Assembly (NCBI GenBank): GCA_015060905.1
Contig: SUXQ01000003.1
Location: 1-64,000, forward strand
DNA: 64,000 nucleotides
Source of the DNA: Bacteroidales bacterium
GTDB taxonomy: Bacteria; Bacteroidota; Bacteroidia; Bacteroidales; Bacteroidaceae
Reading direction: 5' to 3'
Part shown: positions 51,387 through 61,700 of the stretch, one piece after another
How the letters are laid out: the number at the start of each line of letters is the position of its first letter
Numbering within the stretch: the stretch's first letter is position 1
Made by a program: the position numbers and the translations under genes
Notes under the pieces: model-generated
What the model saw: only the letters and a program-made list of their open reading frames with translations
Databases searched by the model: none
Told to the model about the DNA's origin: nothing

Positions 51387-52196
51387 ATGACTAAAATTAA
51401 AGGAAATTGCATTCTTATTACCGGTGGCGCATCGGGAATAGGACGCATCATGGGACGCATAGCATTGGAAAGAGGTGCGCGCCAACTTGTTATCTGGGAT
51501 ATTAACGAGGCGAGTATCAACAGCACTTGCGCCGAGTATAAAAAAATAGGCAACGTAAAAGGCTACAAGATTGATATTTCGGACAACAAGGCTGTTGCCG
51601 ACTGTTTCGAACAGACAAGCAAAGAGTGTGGCGAGGTTGATATTATCATCAACTGTGCAGGAATAGTAACAAGCAACAAGACCTTTGACAAGCAAAATAT
51701 AACGGATATTGAGCGTACGATGAATATTAACACCGTAGCACCCATGAACATTTCCCTGCAAGCCCTGCCGAGAATGATTGCCCGCGACAAAGGACACATA
51801 TGCAACATTGCATCGGCAGCGGGTATGCTCTCTAACCCCAAAATGTCCGTTTACGTTGCAAGCAAATGGGCTATGATTGGGTGGTCCGACTCGGTGCGCA
51901 TAGAACTGAAACAGGCCAAGAGCAAGGTGCGCGTATCGACAATTGCTCCTTATTATATTAATACGGGAATGTTCGACGGCGTAAAATCGAGATTTTTCCC
52001 TATCTTAGAGCCCGAATCAACATCGCGCAAAATTCTTAACGCCATTGAAAAGAACAGAGATTTTAAAGGTATTCCCTTCGGATTCCACTTTATAAGATTG
52101 TGTCAGGGACTATTGCCAACAGCATGGTTCGACATTATTTTTGGAAAATGGGTGGGAATTTTCTCGGCAATGGATAACTTTACAGGGCGAAAATAA
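51387..52196 (+). CDS. Short-chain dehydrogenase/reductase
   Basis: A 269-residue classical SDR. ITGGASGIGR at 11-20 binds the cofactor, and Asp38 at the end of strand 2 (VIWDINE) suggests NAD rather than NADP. NCAG lies at 89-92, and the catalytic triad is S143, Y156 and K160 (MSVYVASKWA). The C-terminal part, with RFFPILEPE and FGFHFIRLCQGLLP, is hydrophobic like membrane-associated SDR16C/retinol-dehydrogenase-type enzymes. Together with the aldehyde dehydrogenase seven bases downstream, it would oxidise an alcohol through an aldehyde to an acid. A fatty alcohol is plausible but not proved. Confidence 0.9.
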   Translation: MTKIKGNCILITGGASGIGRIMGRIALERGARQLVIWDINEASINSTCAEYKKIGNVKGYKIDISDNKAVADCFEQTSKECGEVDIIINCAGIVTSNKTFDKQNITDIERTMNINTVAPMNISLQALPRMIARDKGHICNIASAAGMLSNPKMSVYVASKWAMIGWSDSVRIELKQAKSKVRVSTIAPYYINTGMFDGVKSRFFPILEPESTSRKILNAIEKNRDFKGIPFGFHFIRLCQGLLPTAWFDIIFGKWVGIFSAMDNFTGRK

Positions 52197-52203
52197 AAAA
52201 GCA

Positions 52204-53586
52204 ATGAAAATAGAGAATCATTCATCCGAAAGAATAAAAAAAGTCATAGAAGCGCAAAGAGAGTTTTTCGCTTCGGGAGCTACACTACCCTATGAGTTTC
52301 GTCGCGAACAACTGAAAAAGTTGCAGTCGGCACTGAAAGAATGGGAAAAGCCACTGTGCGACGCATTGTGGAAAGACCTGCATAAGTCGCCCGAAGAGGC
52401 TATCCTCACAGAAATAAGCATCGTGGGCGGAGAGATAAAAAACCACATTAAACATCTGAAAAAATGGATGAGCCACGAGCGACGTTCAACGCCGATAAAG
52501 ATGATGCCGTCGTGCAGTCGCATTGTGAGCGAACCGCTTGGCAACACCCTTATAATATCCCCATGGAACTACCCTGTGCAACTGCTGCTAAACCCATTGG
52601 TGGGAGCAATTTCTGCCGGTTGCACAGCCATTCTTAAGCCCTCGCCCTACGTCCCCGAAACATCCGCAACCATCGAAAAGATGATAAAGGAGACTTTCGA
52701 CGAAAAATATATAACCGTCGTACAGGGCAACCGCGATGTAAACAGCATGCTGCTGGACGAGAGATTCGACCTTATATTCTTCACAGGCAGCCCCGCGCTT
52801 GGCAAAAAAGTGATGCAGGCGGCCGCACGCAACCTAACCCCGGTAATTCTGGAGCTTGGCGGAAAAAGCCCGTGCATAGTAGACAAAGAGGCCGAGATAA
52901 AAATTGCAGCCCGACGCATCGCATGGGGAAAAACCCTGAATGCCGGACAAACGTGCATTGCACCCGACTACCTGCTGATACACTCATCATTGTCAGAAAA
53001 ATTCGCAACCGCAATGCGCGAAGAATTGAAAAAACTGCACGGCGAGGATATACACAAAAGCAAGAATTTTGTGCGCATGGTAAACGACCGCGCCTTTGAA
53101 CGCGTGTCAAGCTATCTGAAAGATGGTCGCATAGTTTTTGGAGGCACCATAAATGCCAAAGAGCGATACATAGAGCCCACACTCATTGCCGACGTAAACC
53201 CCGACTCTCCCGTGATGCAGGAGGAGATATTCGGGCCCATTTTACCGATGGTTACCTTTGAAAAGCTCGAGGAGGCCATACGCTTTGTAAATGAGCGCGA
53301 AAAACCCCTCGCACTATACTATTTCGGCAACAAGGAGAAGGGGCTGGAGGTAATAAAAAAGACCTCATCGGGAGGTGCATGCATAAACGACACAATAATG
53401 CACATTGCCAACGAGAATCTCCCATTCGGCGGAGTGGGAAATTCGGGAATGGGACATTATCACGGGCGCAACAGCTTCGACGCATTTTCGCACAAACGGG
53501 CAGTAGTTGTAACAACCACAAAGCTTGACCTGCCATTCAGATACATGCCCTATAAAATGTTCGACCTTGTAAAGAAAATTTTATAA
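52204..53586 (+). CDS. Aldehyde dehydrogenase (ALDH3-like)
   Basis: The ATG at 52204 (MKIENHSSERIKKVIEAQRE) follows the SDR stop by seven bases. A longer in-frame start would lie inside the SDR gene and is rejected. The 460-residue protein has ISPWNYPVQLLLNPLVGAIS near 118-137, FFTGSPALGKKVM near 192-204, the general base E217 in LELGGKSP and the nucleophile C251 in AGQTCIAPDY. EEIFGPILPMVTF and LPFGGVGNSGMGHYHG complete it. The length and the truncated N-terminus are those of ALDH3, which oxidises medium- and long-chain or aromatic aldehydes. The last 20 residues are hydrophobic and basic, consistent with membrane association. Confidence 0.93.
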   Translation: MKIENHSSERIKKVIEAQREFFASGATLPYEFRREQLKKLQSALKEWEKPLCDALWKDLHKSPEEAILTEISIVGGEIKNHIKHLKKWMSHERRSTPIKMMPSCSRIVSEPLGNTLIISPWNYPVQLLLNPLVGAISAGCTAILKPSPYVPETSATIEKMIKETFDEKYITVVQGNRDVNSMLLDERFDLIFFTGSPALGKKVMQAAARNLTPVILELGGKSPCIVDKEAEIKIAARRIAWGKTLNAGQTCIAPDYLLIHSSLSEKFATAMREELKKLHGEDIHKSKNFVRMVNDRAFERVSSYLKDGRIVFGGTINAKERYIEPTLIADVNPDSPVMQEEIFGPILPMVTFEKLEEAIRFVNEREKPLALYYFGNKEKGLEVIKKTSSGGACINDTIMHIANENLPFGGVGNSGMGHYHGRNSFDAFSHKRAVVVTTTKLDLPFRYMPYKMFDLVKKIL

Positions 53587-53763
53587 GAATACAATGTTAT
53601 ATAATGTCTATTCGATATAAAATTCGTATTTTTGTATGAGGGTTGAGAAAAAAGTTGCCTCAATTTGATGCTTACTTTTATATTCTATGGTAGTTTTTAC
53701 CCTTATCATTTGTTGCTAATTAATAGGCAGTTGTTTCTATCTCACCCTTTTGGCACTTTATAC

Positions 53764-54848
53764 ATACTTTTTGTGCCGACAAAAAGTATCAAAAAGCTCT
53801 GCGCATGGACGCTTTCTTAACGCCAAACGAAGCTGATGATTTTTGGGCGTTGCGGAACTCTCTCGGTTAGTTGCGCTTAGCGCCCCTAACCCACGTTCAG
53901 ACAGTCCTCACGCTTTTCCAAAAATCATTGACGCCGTTTGTCTAAAAGCTTAATGCGCACCAACCAAGCAATACTCCACTCAATGAATAACAATAGTTTT
54001 TTTACACCTCTTATCCGCGCCCCTCGGCGGTCGTTGCCTGTGATTTTGACAACGCTGTATTTTTTTTGAAGTAACTGTTGGCTGTTGTTTATACAAGCAT
54101 CGGTAACTTCAAAATCCATCCGGCACCGTTAAAGAGCACAGTGAGAGCCCGGATGTTTTTCGGATTAAGTGCGAAAGTTTCGTGCCAGCGAGCAGAATGC
54201 AAGCTTGCTTGCAATTATAAGCGAGCGCAGCCGGTGGTAGGCGCAGCCAACATTATCTCTCGGTTAGTTGCGCTTAGCGCCCCTAACCCACGTTCAGACA
54301 GTCCTAACGCTTTTCCAAAAATCATTGACGCCGTTTGTCTAAAAGCTTAATGCGCACCAACCAAGCAATACTCCACTCAATGAATAACAATAGTTTTTTT
54401 ACACCTCTTTTCCGCGCCCCTCGGCGGTCGTTGCCTGTGATTTTGACAGCGCTGTATTTTTTTTATAGTAACCGTTGCAATGCTTTTTGCGAAGCAATGG
54501 TAACTTCAAAATTCATCCGGCACCGTTAAAGAGCATAGTGAGAGCCCGTATGTTTTTCGGATTAAGTGCGAAAGTTTGTGCAAGCGAGTGAGTGGAAGCT
54601 TGCTTACATTTACAACGAGCGCAGCCAAAGTTCGCCGAAGGCAAAGACTGTTTGACTGTGAGTTATACACGCATCGCGTGGATAACTGAAGGAGTTCCAC
54701 AGCACCCGAAAAAACATACGATAGGCTTGAGTGACAAGGCTCGTTCGACTGAAGAATGTTGCCCTAAAAGGCAACTTGTGAACAAAGAACGAGACGACTG
54801 CTCTTTCCGTGTGCCGGGGCTTTTGCTTCTTTTGCCCGGCAAAAGAAG
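53764..54848. repeat. Repeat block bounded by inverted palindromes
   Basis: The left edge (53764-53797, ATACTTTTTGTGCC plus GACAAAAAGTAT then CAAAAAGC) and the right edge (54811-54848, read in reverse as CTTCTTTTGCC plus GGGCAAAAGAAG then CAAAAGCC) are inverted imperfect copies of one palindromic motif. Between them lie a tandem duplication and several hairpins (GGTTAG...CTAACC, GTTATACACGC...GCGTGGATAAC, GTTGCC...GGCAAC). Confidence 0.6.
53860..54640. repeat. Tandem direct repeat of 397 bases
   Basis: Copy 1 is 53860-54256 and copy 2 begins at 54257 and ends near 54640. The first 240 bases are almost identical, with a single TCTTAT to TCTTTT-type change and few others. The last 140 bases diverge more, notably in a small hairpin (TAACTGTTGGCTG... 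against TAACCGTTGCAATG...). Copy 2 lacks the last 15 or so bases of copy 1. Confidence 0.9.
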
Positions 54849-54980
54849 AGAAGAGAAAAATCAACCTTGCAAATTGCAACGACAATTAAGGGTAAAATAG
54901 ACTATAAATAAAAAATCCTCAATCCCCCATAATACAAGAAGCATTAAAAATTATATCCGAACTAACATTAATATATTAGC

Positions 54981-55013
54981 GTCGGGAAGCATAAATGCTT
55001 CCCGACTTTGTTT
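54981..55013 (+). terminator. Rho-independent terminator upstream of ruvA
   Basis: A 12-bp perfect stem GTCGGGAAGCAT/ATGCTTCCCGAC (54981-54992 with 54995-55006, two-base gap) is followed by TTTGTTTTT. Its T-tract doubles as the -33 box of the ruvA promoter. No gene is seen just upstream, so it may end a transcript of the repeat region. Confidence 0.85.
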
Positions 55014-55037
55014 TTACACGCATTTGAAGTATTTTTG
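55007..55037 (+). promoter_or_regulatory. Promoter of the ruvA-sprA-DUF456 run
   Basis: TTTG (55007-55010), a spacer of exactly 19 bases and TATTTTTG (55030-55037) match the consensus. The ATG of ruvA follows after 88 bases of AT-rich leader. Confidence 0.8.
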
Positions 55038-55124
55038 CAATAAATCTTAAGATTATTATTTCCGCAACGAACTATACAATAATTTTGTAAAAAACACGTT
55101 AAAATATAAGTTTAATAAATTACT

Positions 55125-55718
55125 ATGATAGAATATTTGCGAGGAGAAATAGCGGAACTGACACCTGCAACCGCCATAATAGATTGTGCCGGAGTAGGTT
55201 ACGAAACAAGTATCACGCTAAACACATATACAGCGATACAAGGCAAGAAAGAGGCTAAACTTTTCATTTACGAAATAATTCGCGAAGATACTCACCAACT
55301 TTTCGGGTTCAGCAACAAGCAGGAACGCGAACTTTTTCTGTTGCTTATTTCCGTCTCGGGAATAGGCGGAAACACTGCACGCACAATTCTTTCGGCATTC
55401 ACGATAAGTGAACTGTGCGATGTAATTTATTCGGGAGACGAAAGGACTCTGAAAAGCGTAAAAGGTATCGGGCTAAAAACCGCGCAACGCATCATCGTGG
55501 AGCTAAAAGACAAGATTCTTTCCATCGCAGCAGGACTACCCACTGCATCACCCGCAGCAAGCAGCATAGACAAAGAGACTGTTGCCGAAGCAGTATCGGC
55601 ACTGAGTATGCTGGGATTCCCCGCAGCAGCCGCAAACAAAGTGGTACAAAGTATCGCAAAAGAACAGAGCGAGGCAACCGTAGAACAACTTATCAAATTA
55701 GCACTCAAGCAATTATAA
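55125..55718 (+). CDS. ruvA: Holliday junction branch migration protein RuvA
   Basis: A 197-residue junction-binding protein that forms a tetramer with RuvB. Domain I is at 1-62 ([20 protein letters not shown]). Two helix-hairpin-helix motifs lie at about 70-130 ([20 protein letters not shown], then [19 protein letters not shown]). Domain III is at about 150-197 ([20 protein letters not shown]). The length is normal. The next gene starts one base after its stop, a ruvA-sprA arrangement common in T9SS-bearing Bacteroidetes. Confidence 0.96.
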   Translation: MIEYLRGEIAELTPATAIIDCAGVGYETSITLNTYTAIQGKKEAKLFIYEIIREDTHQLFGFSNKQERELFLLLISVSGIGGNTARTILSAFTISELCDVIYSGDERTLKSVKGIGLKTAQRIIVELKDKILSIAAGLPTASPAASSIDKETVAEAVSALSMLGFPAAAANKVVQSIAKEQSEATVEQLIKLALKQL

Positions 55719-55719
55719 A

Positions 55720-58700
55720 ATGAATTTCCGTACGCTTATAACAATCATTCTGCTGTGTGCATGCACCATAGGGCTGTATGCACAGGAAGATAATAAGCGT
55801 ACCGTGCGTCGCAGCAACAGAGTAAGGCGCACAAAAGTAGAACAAAAGGACAGTGTCCCGGCGCGTTACCCCATAGGAAACGTCATTCCCGAGAGCGAAA
55901 AAGACCTGAAAAAGCTACCGTTGGACCTGCGCAACCCCGACAACATAAAACAAGACACAACATACAACGACAAAGACAGCACATACAGCATTGCCACAAA
56001 GATGGGAAACAGCATCTTGGGCACCCCCTTTATTTTGTCGCAGGAGGAGTATGCTAAAAACAAGATGCAAAATTCATTGCACCGTTACTTCAAGAAAAAG
56101 AATCAAGAAGAATTCGACAAAATGAATAACGGCGACAAGTTCGACTTCAGCGACATGAAATTCGACCTCGGCCCTGCCGAAAAACTGTTCGGTCCGGGTG
56201 GCGTGCGCATAAAGACACAAGGAAGTGCCGAAATGAAATTCGGTCTTCAGATGCAGACTGTAGACAACCCCTCGTTGCCACAGCGCAGCCGCGAAACAAA
56301 AAGTTTCAATTTCGACGAAATAATAAACCTCAACGTCAAGGGTAACGTAGGCGACAAGATGAACCTCGACTTCAATTATAATACCGAGGCGACATTCAAC
56401 TACGACACAAAAAAAATCAGTCTGAAATACGAAGGAAAAGAGGATGAAGTATTCAAACTGATAGAAGCCGGAAATATATCATTCGGAACAAATTCGTCGC
56501 TGATAAAAGGCGCAACCTCACTCTTCGGTATACGCACAGACATGCAATTTGGCAAGTTGTCGCTGCAAGCTGTTGTATCGCAAAAAAATTCAAGCTCGAC
56601 AGTTGTAAACTCAAAAGGCGGCACACAACTGACTACATTTGAAATTGACGTTGCCAACTACGACGAGAACAGACATTTTTTCCTCGCCCACTACTTCCGC
56701 GACAATTACGATAAGTCTATGGCGCAACTGCCAACCATCGTATCGGGAATAACAATCAACCGCATAGAAGTGTGGGTGACCAATAAAAAAAGCGATTTTA
56801 CAAACCCACGTAACATTGTAGCGTTCACCGACCTTGGAGAGTCGTCACACATAAGCAATAATATGTGGAGCGCATCAAGCGGAAACACCCTGCCCGCCAA
56901 TAGCGCAAACAACCTCTACGCCACAATGAACAACGGTTACACCGAAATTCGCGACATTGACCGGGTAAATGCCACATTCAGTGGAATATACGGATTCAAC
57001 GGCGGACTCGACTATGAAAAATTATCAAACGCCAGACTACTATCATCATCAGAATACACCGTAAACAGACAGTTAGGTTACATTTCGCTGCGCAACGCCC
57101 TACGAGCCGACGAAGTGCTTGCCGTAGCATATGAATATACATACGGCGGAACAACTTATCAAGTGGGAGAATTTTCCTCGGACCAAAAAGAGTCATCCAC
57201 TACGCTTATGGTAAAGTTGTTGAAGCCAAACTCATGCTCGCCGCAAAACGGCTGCTGGGACCTGATGATGAAAAACGTATATAGCCTGGGCGCAAGAAGT
57301 CTGAAAAGCACAGACTTCAAGCTGGACATATACTATGCAAGCGACAGTCTGGGAACAAACATCACCTATCTTCCCGAGGAAAATTTGAAAGACACCCCGC
57401 TGTTGAGAATAATGAACCTCGACCGTCTCGATGCAAACAACTCGAAAGAGGCCCCCAACGGCATCTTTGACTACGTTGAAGGCTTTACGGTACAATCATC
57501 CTCGGGACGAATCTTCTTCCCGACAGTAGAACCTTTCGGCAGCAACCTTTATAAAAAGATAGGCAACAAAAAAACAGCCGAAAAATATGTTTACCAAGAG
57601 CTGTACGACTCGACAAAAACCGTCGCCAAACAGCTTGCCGAAAAAGATAAATTTTATCTTATCGGAGAATATACCGGTTCGTCGGCAAACGTCATACAGA
57701 CAGGCTCGATGAACATCCCCAAAGGCTCGGTAACAGTAACCGCCGGCGGAGTTATACTCACAGAGAACAGCGACTATACAGTAGACTACGCCGCAGGTAT
57801 TGTAACCATCGTAAACCAAAGTATAGTAGACGCCGGAACCCCCGTAGAAGTGTCGCTCGAGAGCAACACCCTATTCAACATGCAGCGCAAGACAATGCTC
57901 GGCCTTAATTGGCAATACAACTGCTCGGACTACCTTACTTTGGGCGGAACAATAATGTCGCTTACCGAAAAACCGCTAACCTCAAAGGTAGACATGGGCT
58001 CGGAGCCGTTGAACAACCTTATCTGGGGAGTAAACCTCTCGTGGAAAAGACAATCCCAATGGCTCACAACCTTCCTCGACCGTCTGCCGCTACTAAGCTG
58101 TTCGGCACCATCAAGCATAAACCTGACAGCAGAATTTGCCAAACTGAATGCAGGAACATCCGACGAACTGCAAAGTAACGCATCGTACATCGACGACTTT
58201 GAAAGTACCGAAAATGGAATCGACCTTGACGCGCCATCAGCGTGGGTATTATCATCAATTCCCACAGGCATGGCAAACTATGGCCTTACAAACAATATAC
58301 TCACCGGATACGACCGCGCACTTATAAATTGGTACACCATAGACCCGCTATTCACACGTCGCAGTTCGTCACTCACCCCCTCGCACATAAAAAGCGACCT
58401 CGACCAACTGTCCAACCACTATCTGCGCGAAGTGTACGAGCGCGAACTTTACCCAAACAAAGAATCCACATACGGCGAGTCGTCCACACTGTCGCTGATG
58501 AACGTCAGCTACTACCCCGACGAACGTGGCCCCTACAACCTCGACCCCGACCTTACATTCGACGGTAAGCTCAACGCCCCCGAAAAGCGTTGGGGAGGAA
58601 TCACACGCCAACTGACAACCACAGACTTCGAGACAGCCAATGTACAATACATTGAATTTTGGCTGCTCGACCCCTTTATCTATAATGACGCAGATGGCGG

Positions 58701-61700
58701 CGGCGACTTTTACATAAACTTAGGCGAAGTATCCGAAGACATTCTGAAAGACGGAAAAAAATTCTTCGAGAACGGCCTTCCCGCCGGCAGCAACAACTAC
58801 GGCTACGAAGAGACCGTATGGGGACGTGTACCCTTAACCTCGAGCCTTGTTTACGCATTTGACAACAATGCCGGCAGCCGCACACAGCAAGATATTGGTC
58901 TAAACGGACTCACGGGCAACGACGAAGCAACATTCCCCACATACGCCAACTATCTTAACACGATACGCGGCAAAGTACGCAGCGAAGTATACGACAGCAT
59001 CGCCGCCGACCCCGCCAACGACAACTACCACCACTATCGCGGCTCGGACTACGACGACGCACAACGCAACATCTTCGAACGATACAAATACTACAACAAC
59101 CCCGAAGGAAACTCGGCAACAACATCGGCATCAAACGAAAGCTACAATACATCGGCAAAAACCACGCCCGATATTGAAGATGCCAACCAAGATTTTACAA
59201 TGGACGAATATGAAAACTTCTTCCAATATAAAATCTCACTCCGTCCACAAGACATGCAAGTTGGTCTCAACTACATTTCGGACAAACGCACCGTCACAGC
59301 CAAACTGCGCAACGGCAGCACAGAAAGCGTCGATTGGTACAAATTCCGCATACCCATAGACGACTACGAAAAAGTAGTGGGAACCATACGCGACTTTACC
59401 TCGATACGCTTCATGCGCATGTACCTTACAAACTTCAAGAAACCCGTCACACTGCGTTTCGCCACATTGAAACTCGTACGCGGCGACTGGCGTCCCTACA
59501 TGAACGCAATAGCATCGACAAACAACACCTCGCCCACCGTCAGTGGCGAACTTATAATGTCGGCTGTAAACATCGAAGAGCATGGCGACCGCCAGCCTGT
59601 AAACTACGTGCTTCCCCCGGGAGTCACACGTATATTAGACCCCGAGCAACCACAGTTGAGACAGGACAACGAACAAGCACTGTCGCTACAAGTCAATAAT
59701 CTTGGAGCAAAAGAGTCGCGCGCCGTCTACAAAAAAAGCACAATAGACATACGACAATACGAAAGGATTCAAGTATTTGCACACGCCGAAGCCCCGGTAA
59801 TAGACGGTACAATTCTTGCCGACAACGACGTATCGCTATTTGTAAGAATGGGCTCGGACTACAAAAGCAACTACTACGAATACGAAATTCCACTGAAACT
59901 GACCCCTCATGGCACCTACGACGCATACAGCACTTCGGCAGGTGAAACCGTATGGCCTACAGAAAACATGCTCGACATTCCGCTGAACAAACTGACAGGC
60001 CTTAAAGTCAAACGCAACACACTAAGAAATGCCAATGCTGCGGGAGTAAACAACACAACCATATATAGCGAATATGACGAAGAAAACCCAAAGAACAAAA
60101 TAAGCGTCATTGGTAACCCCTCATTAGGACAAGTAAAAGTAATGATGATAGGTGTACGCAACAACACCGGAACACCAAAATCGGCCATCGTGTGGGTAAA
60201 CGAAATGCGCATGCTGGGCTTTAACAACAAGAGCGGTTGGGCAGCACAAGGCAATCTGAACGTAAAACTTTCGGACCTCGGAAGCATCGCCGCACAAGGA
60301 AAAGTAGAAACAGCCGGATTCGGCGGGCTCGAGGACAAACTCGCAGCACGTCGCAAGGACAATTACTACAAATACTCCGTAACAGGAACCTTCGACTTTG
60401 GACGATTCTTCCCCAAAAAGACAAAAATAGCACTGCCACTATACTACTCAATATCGCAAGAGGTAAAATCGCCACTTTACAGTCCCTTCGAGACAGACCT
60501 TCTCTTTGACGACGTACTCGACTCTTACAGCGGAGCCGCACAAGACTCCATACGCGATATTGCCGAGGTAAAGTCCACCACACGCAACTTCAGTGTAAGC
60601 AACGCCAAAATAGGCATCGCAAGCAAAAAGCCCATGCCCTACGACCCCGCAAACTTCACATTCGGATTCTCACATTCGCGCACCGACAACAGCGGAAGCA
60701 CCATCAGTTGGGAAAATCGTCTCAACTGGAAAGCTACCGCCGCATACGCATACACCAACCCCATAAAGACAATAAATCCGTTCAAAAACATCAAGAGTAA
60801 GTCAAAATGGTGGAACGTTGTAAAAGAGTGGGGAATAAACCCGCTGCCACAAAGCCTGTCGCTTAACACAGACATGACACGTACATACTACGAACGACAG
60901 ACACGCGACCTTAGCAACACATACAACCAGACGGCAACCCCGCTTAACTTCTCGCAACAATTCTATTGGAACCGCAACATGACGCTTAAATGGGACCCCA
61001 CAACCAATCTGCGCATGAACCTCACCACCGGAACAAATGCCGAAATTGAAGAGCCCTATATGCCGGTAAACAAAAGTCGTTACCCCGATGAATACTCCAT
61101 TTGGAAAGACTCGGTAATGCACAGCATCAGGAATTTGGGACGTCCGCTCAGCTACCAACAAAGTTTCACAGCATCGTATACCCTGCCGATAAACAAACTG
61201 CCAATATTCGAGTGGGTAACAACAAGTGCAAACTTCGCATCATCGTACAATTGGGCACGAGGAAACAGTTCATCGGGAGTAAACTTCGGCAACACCATAG
61301 CCAACAAACGTACAATAACACTCAACGGCAGCTTCAACCTCGAGAAATTGTATAACATGTTCCCCTATCTTGAAGAGACAAACAAGCGTTTCGCCAGCGG
61401 AGCAGCCGCAAAAAACAAAAAGATAAAAGAACAAAAAGCAGCAAAAATAAAACCCTTCAAGACAGAAATAACACTGCGCGCCGACACAGTGCTACCCCTC
61501 GCGCACGGACTAAAAAGCAAAAAACTTGTAATAAACGCCCGCACCAAAAAAGGACGCCCCTACAAACTTAAATACAAAGTTGTAGACGAGAATACCATCC
61601 TTATAAAAAACAAAGACACCCTGCCCTTGAAACTGACAATTACCCCAAAGGTAAAGAGCGAAACTACAGATTTTATGAAGAGGATGCAGTACCCCACACG

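Larger units (their letters stand above)
53587..55006. other. Gene-free region dominated by repeats and palindromes
   Basis: Several open frames exist (for example at 54078, 54506 and 54592), but none has homologues I recognise, a ribosome site or codon bias like the neighbours. The content is: a short AT-rich tail after the ALDH gene, the repeat block 53764-54848, a spacer and the terminator-like hairpin at 54981. It may be decayed mobile DNA. No transposase fragment was recognised. Confidence 0.7.

Noticed and set aside
52141-52203. Extended start of the aldehyde dehydrogenase
   Set aside because: It would overlap the end of the SDR gene by more than 50 bases and adds residues not seen in the family.
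53860-54640. CRISPR array
   Set aside because: There are only two long copies (397 bases) with no short repeats and unique spacers, and no cas genes in the window.
54078-54900. Several open frames of 60-100 codons in the repeat block
   Set aside because: They lie inside tandem repeats and palindromes, have biased composition and no ribosome sites, and similar frames recur only because the DNA repeats.
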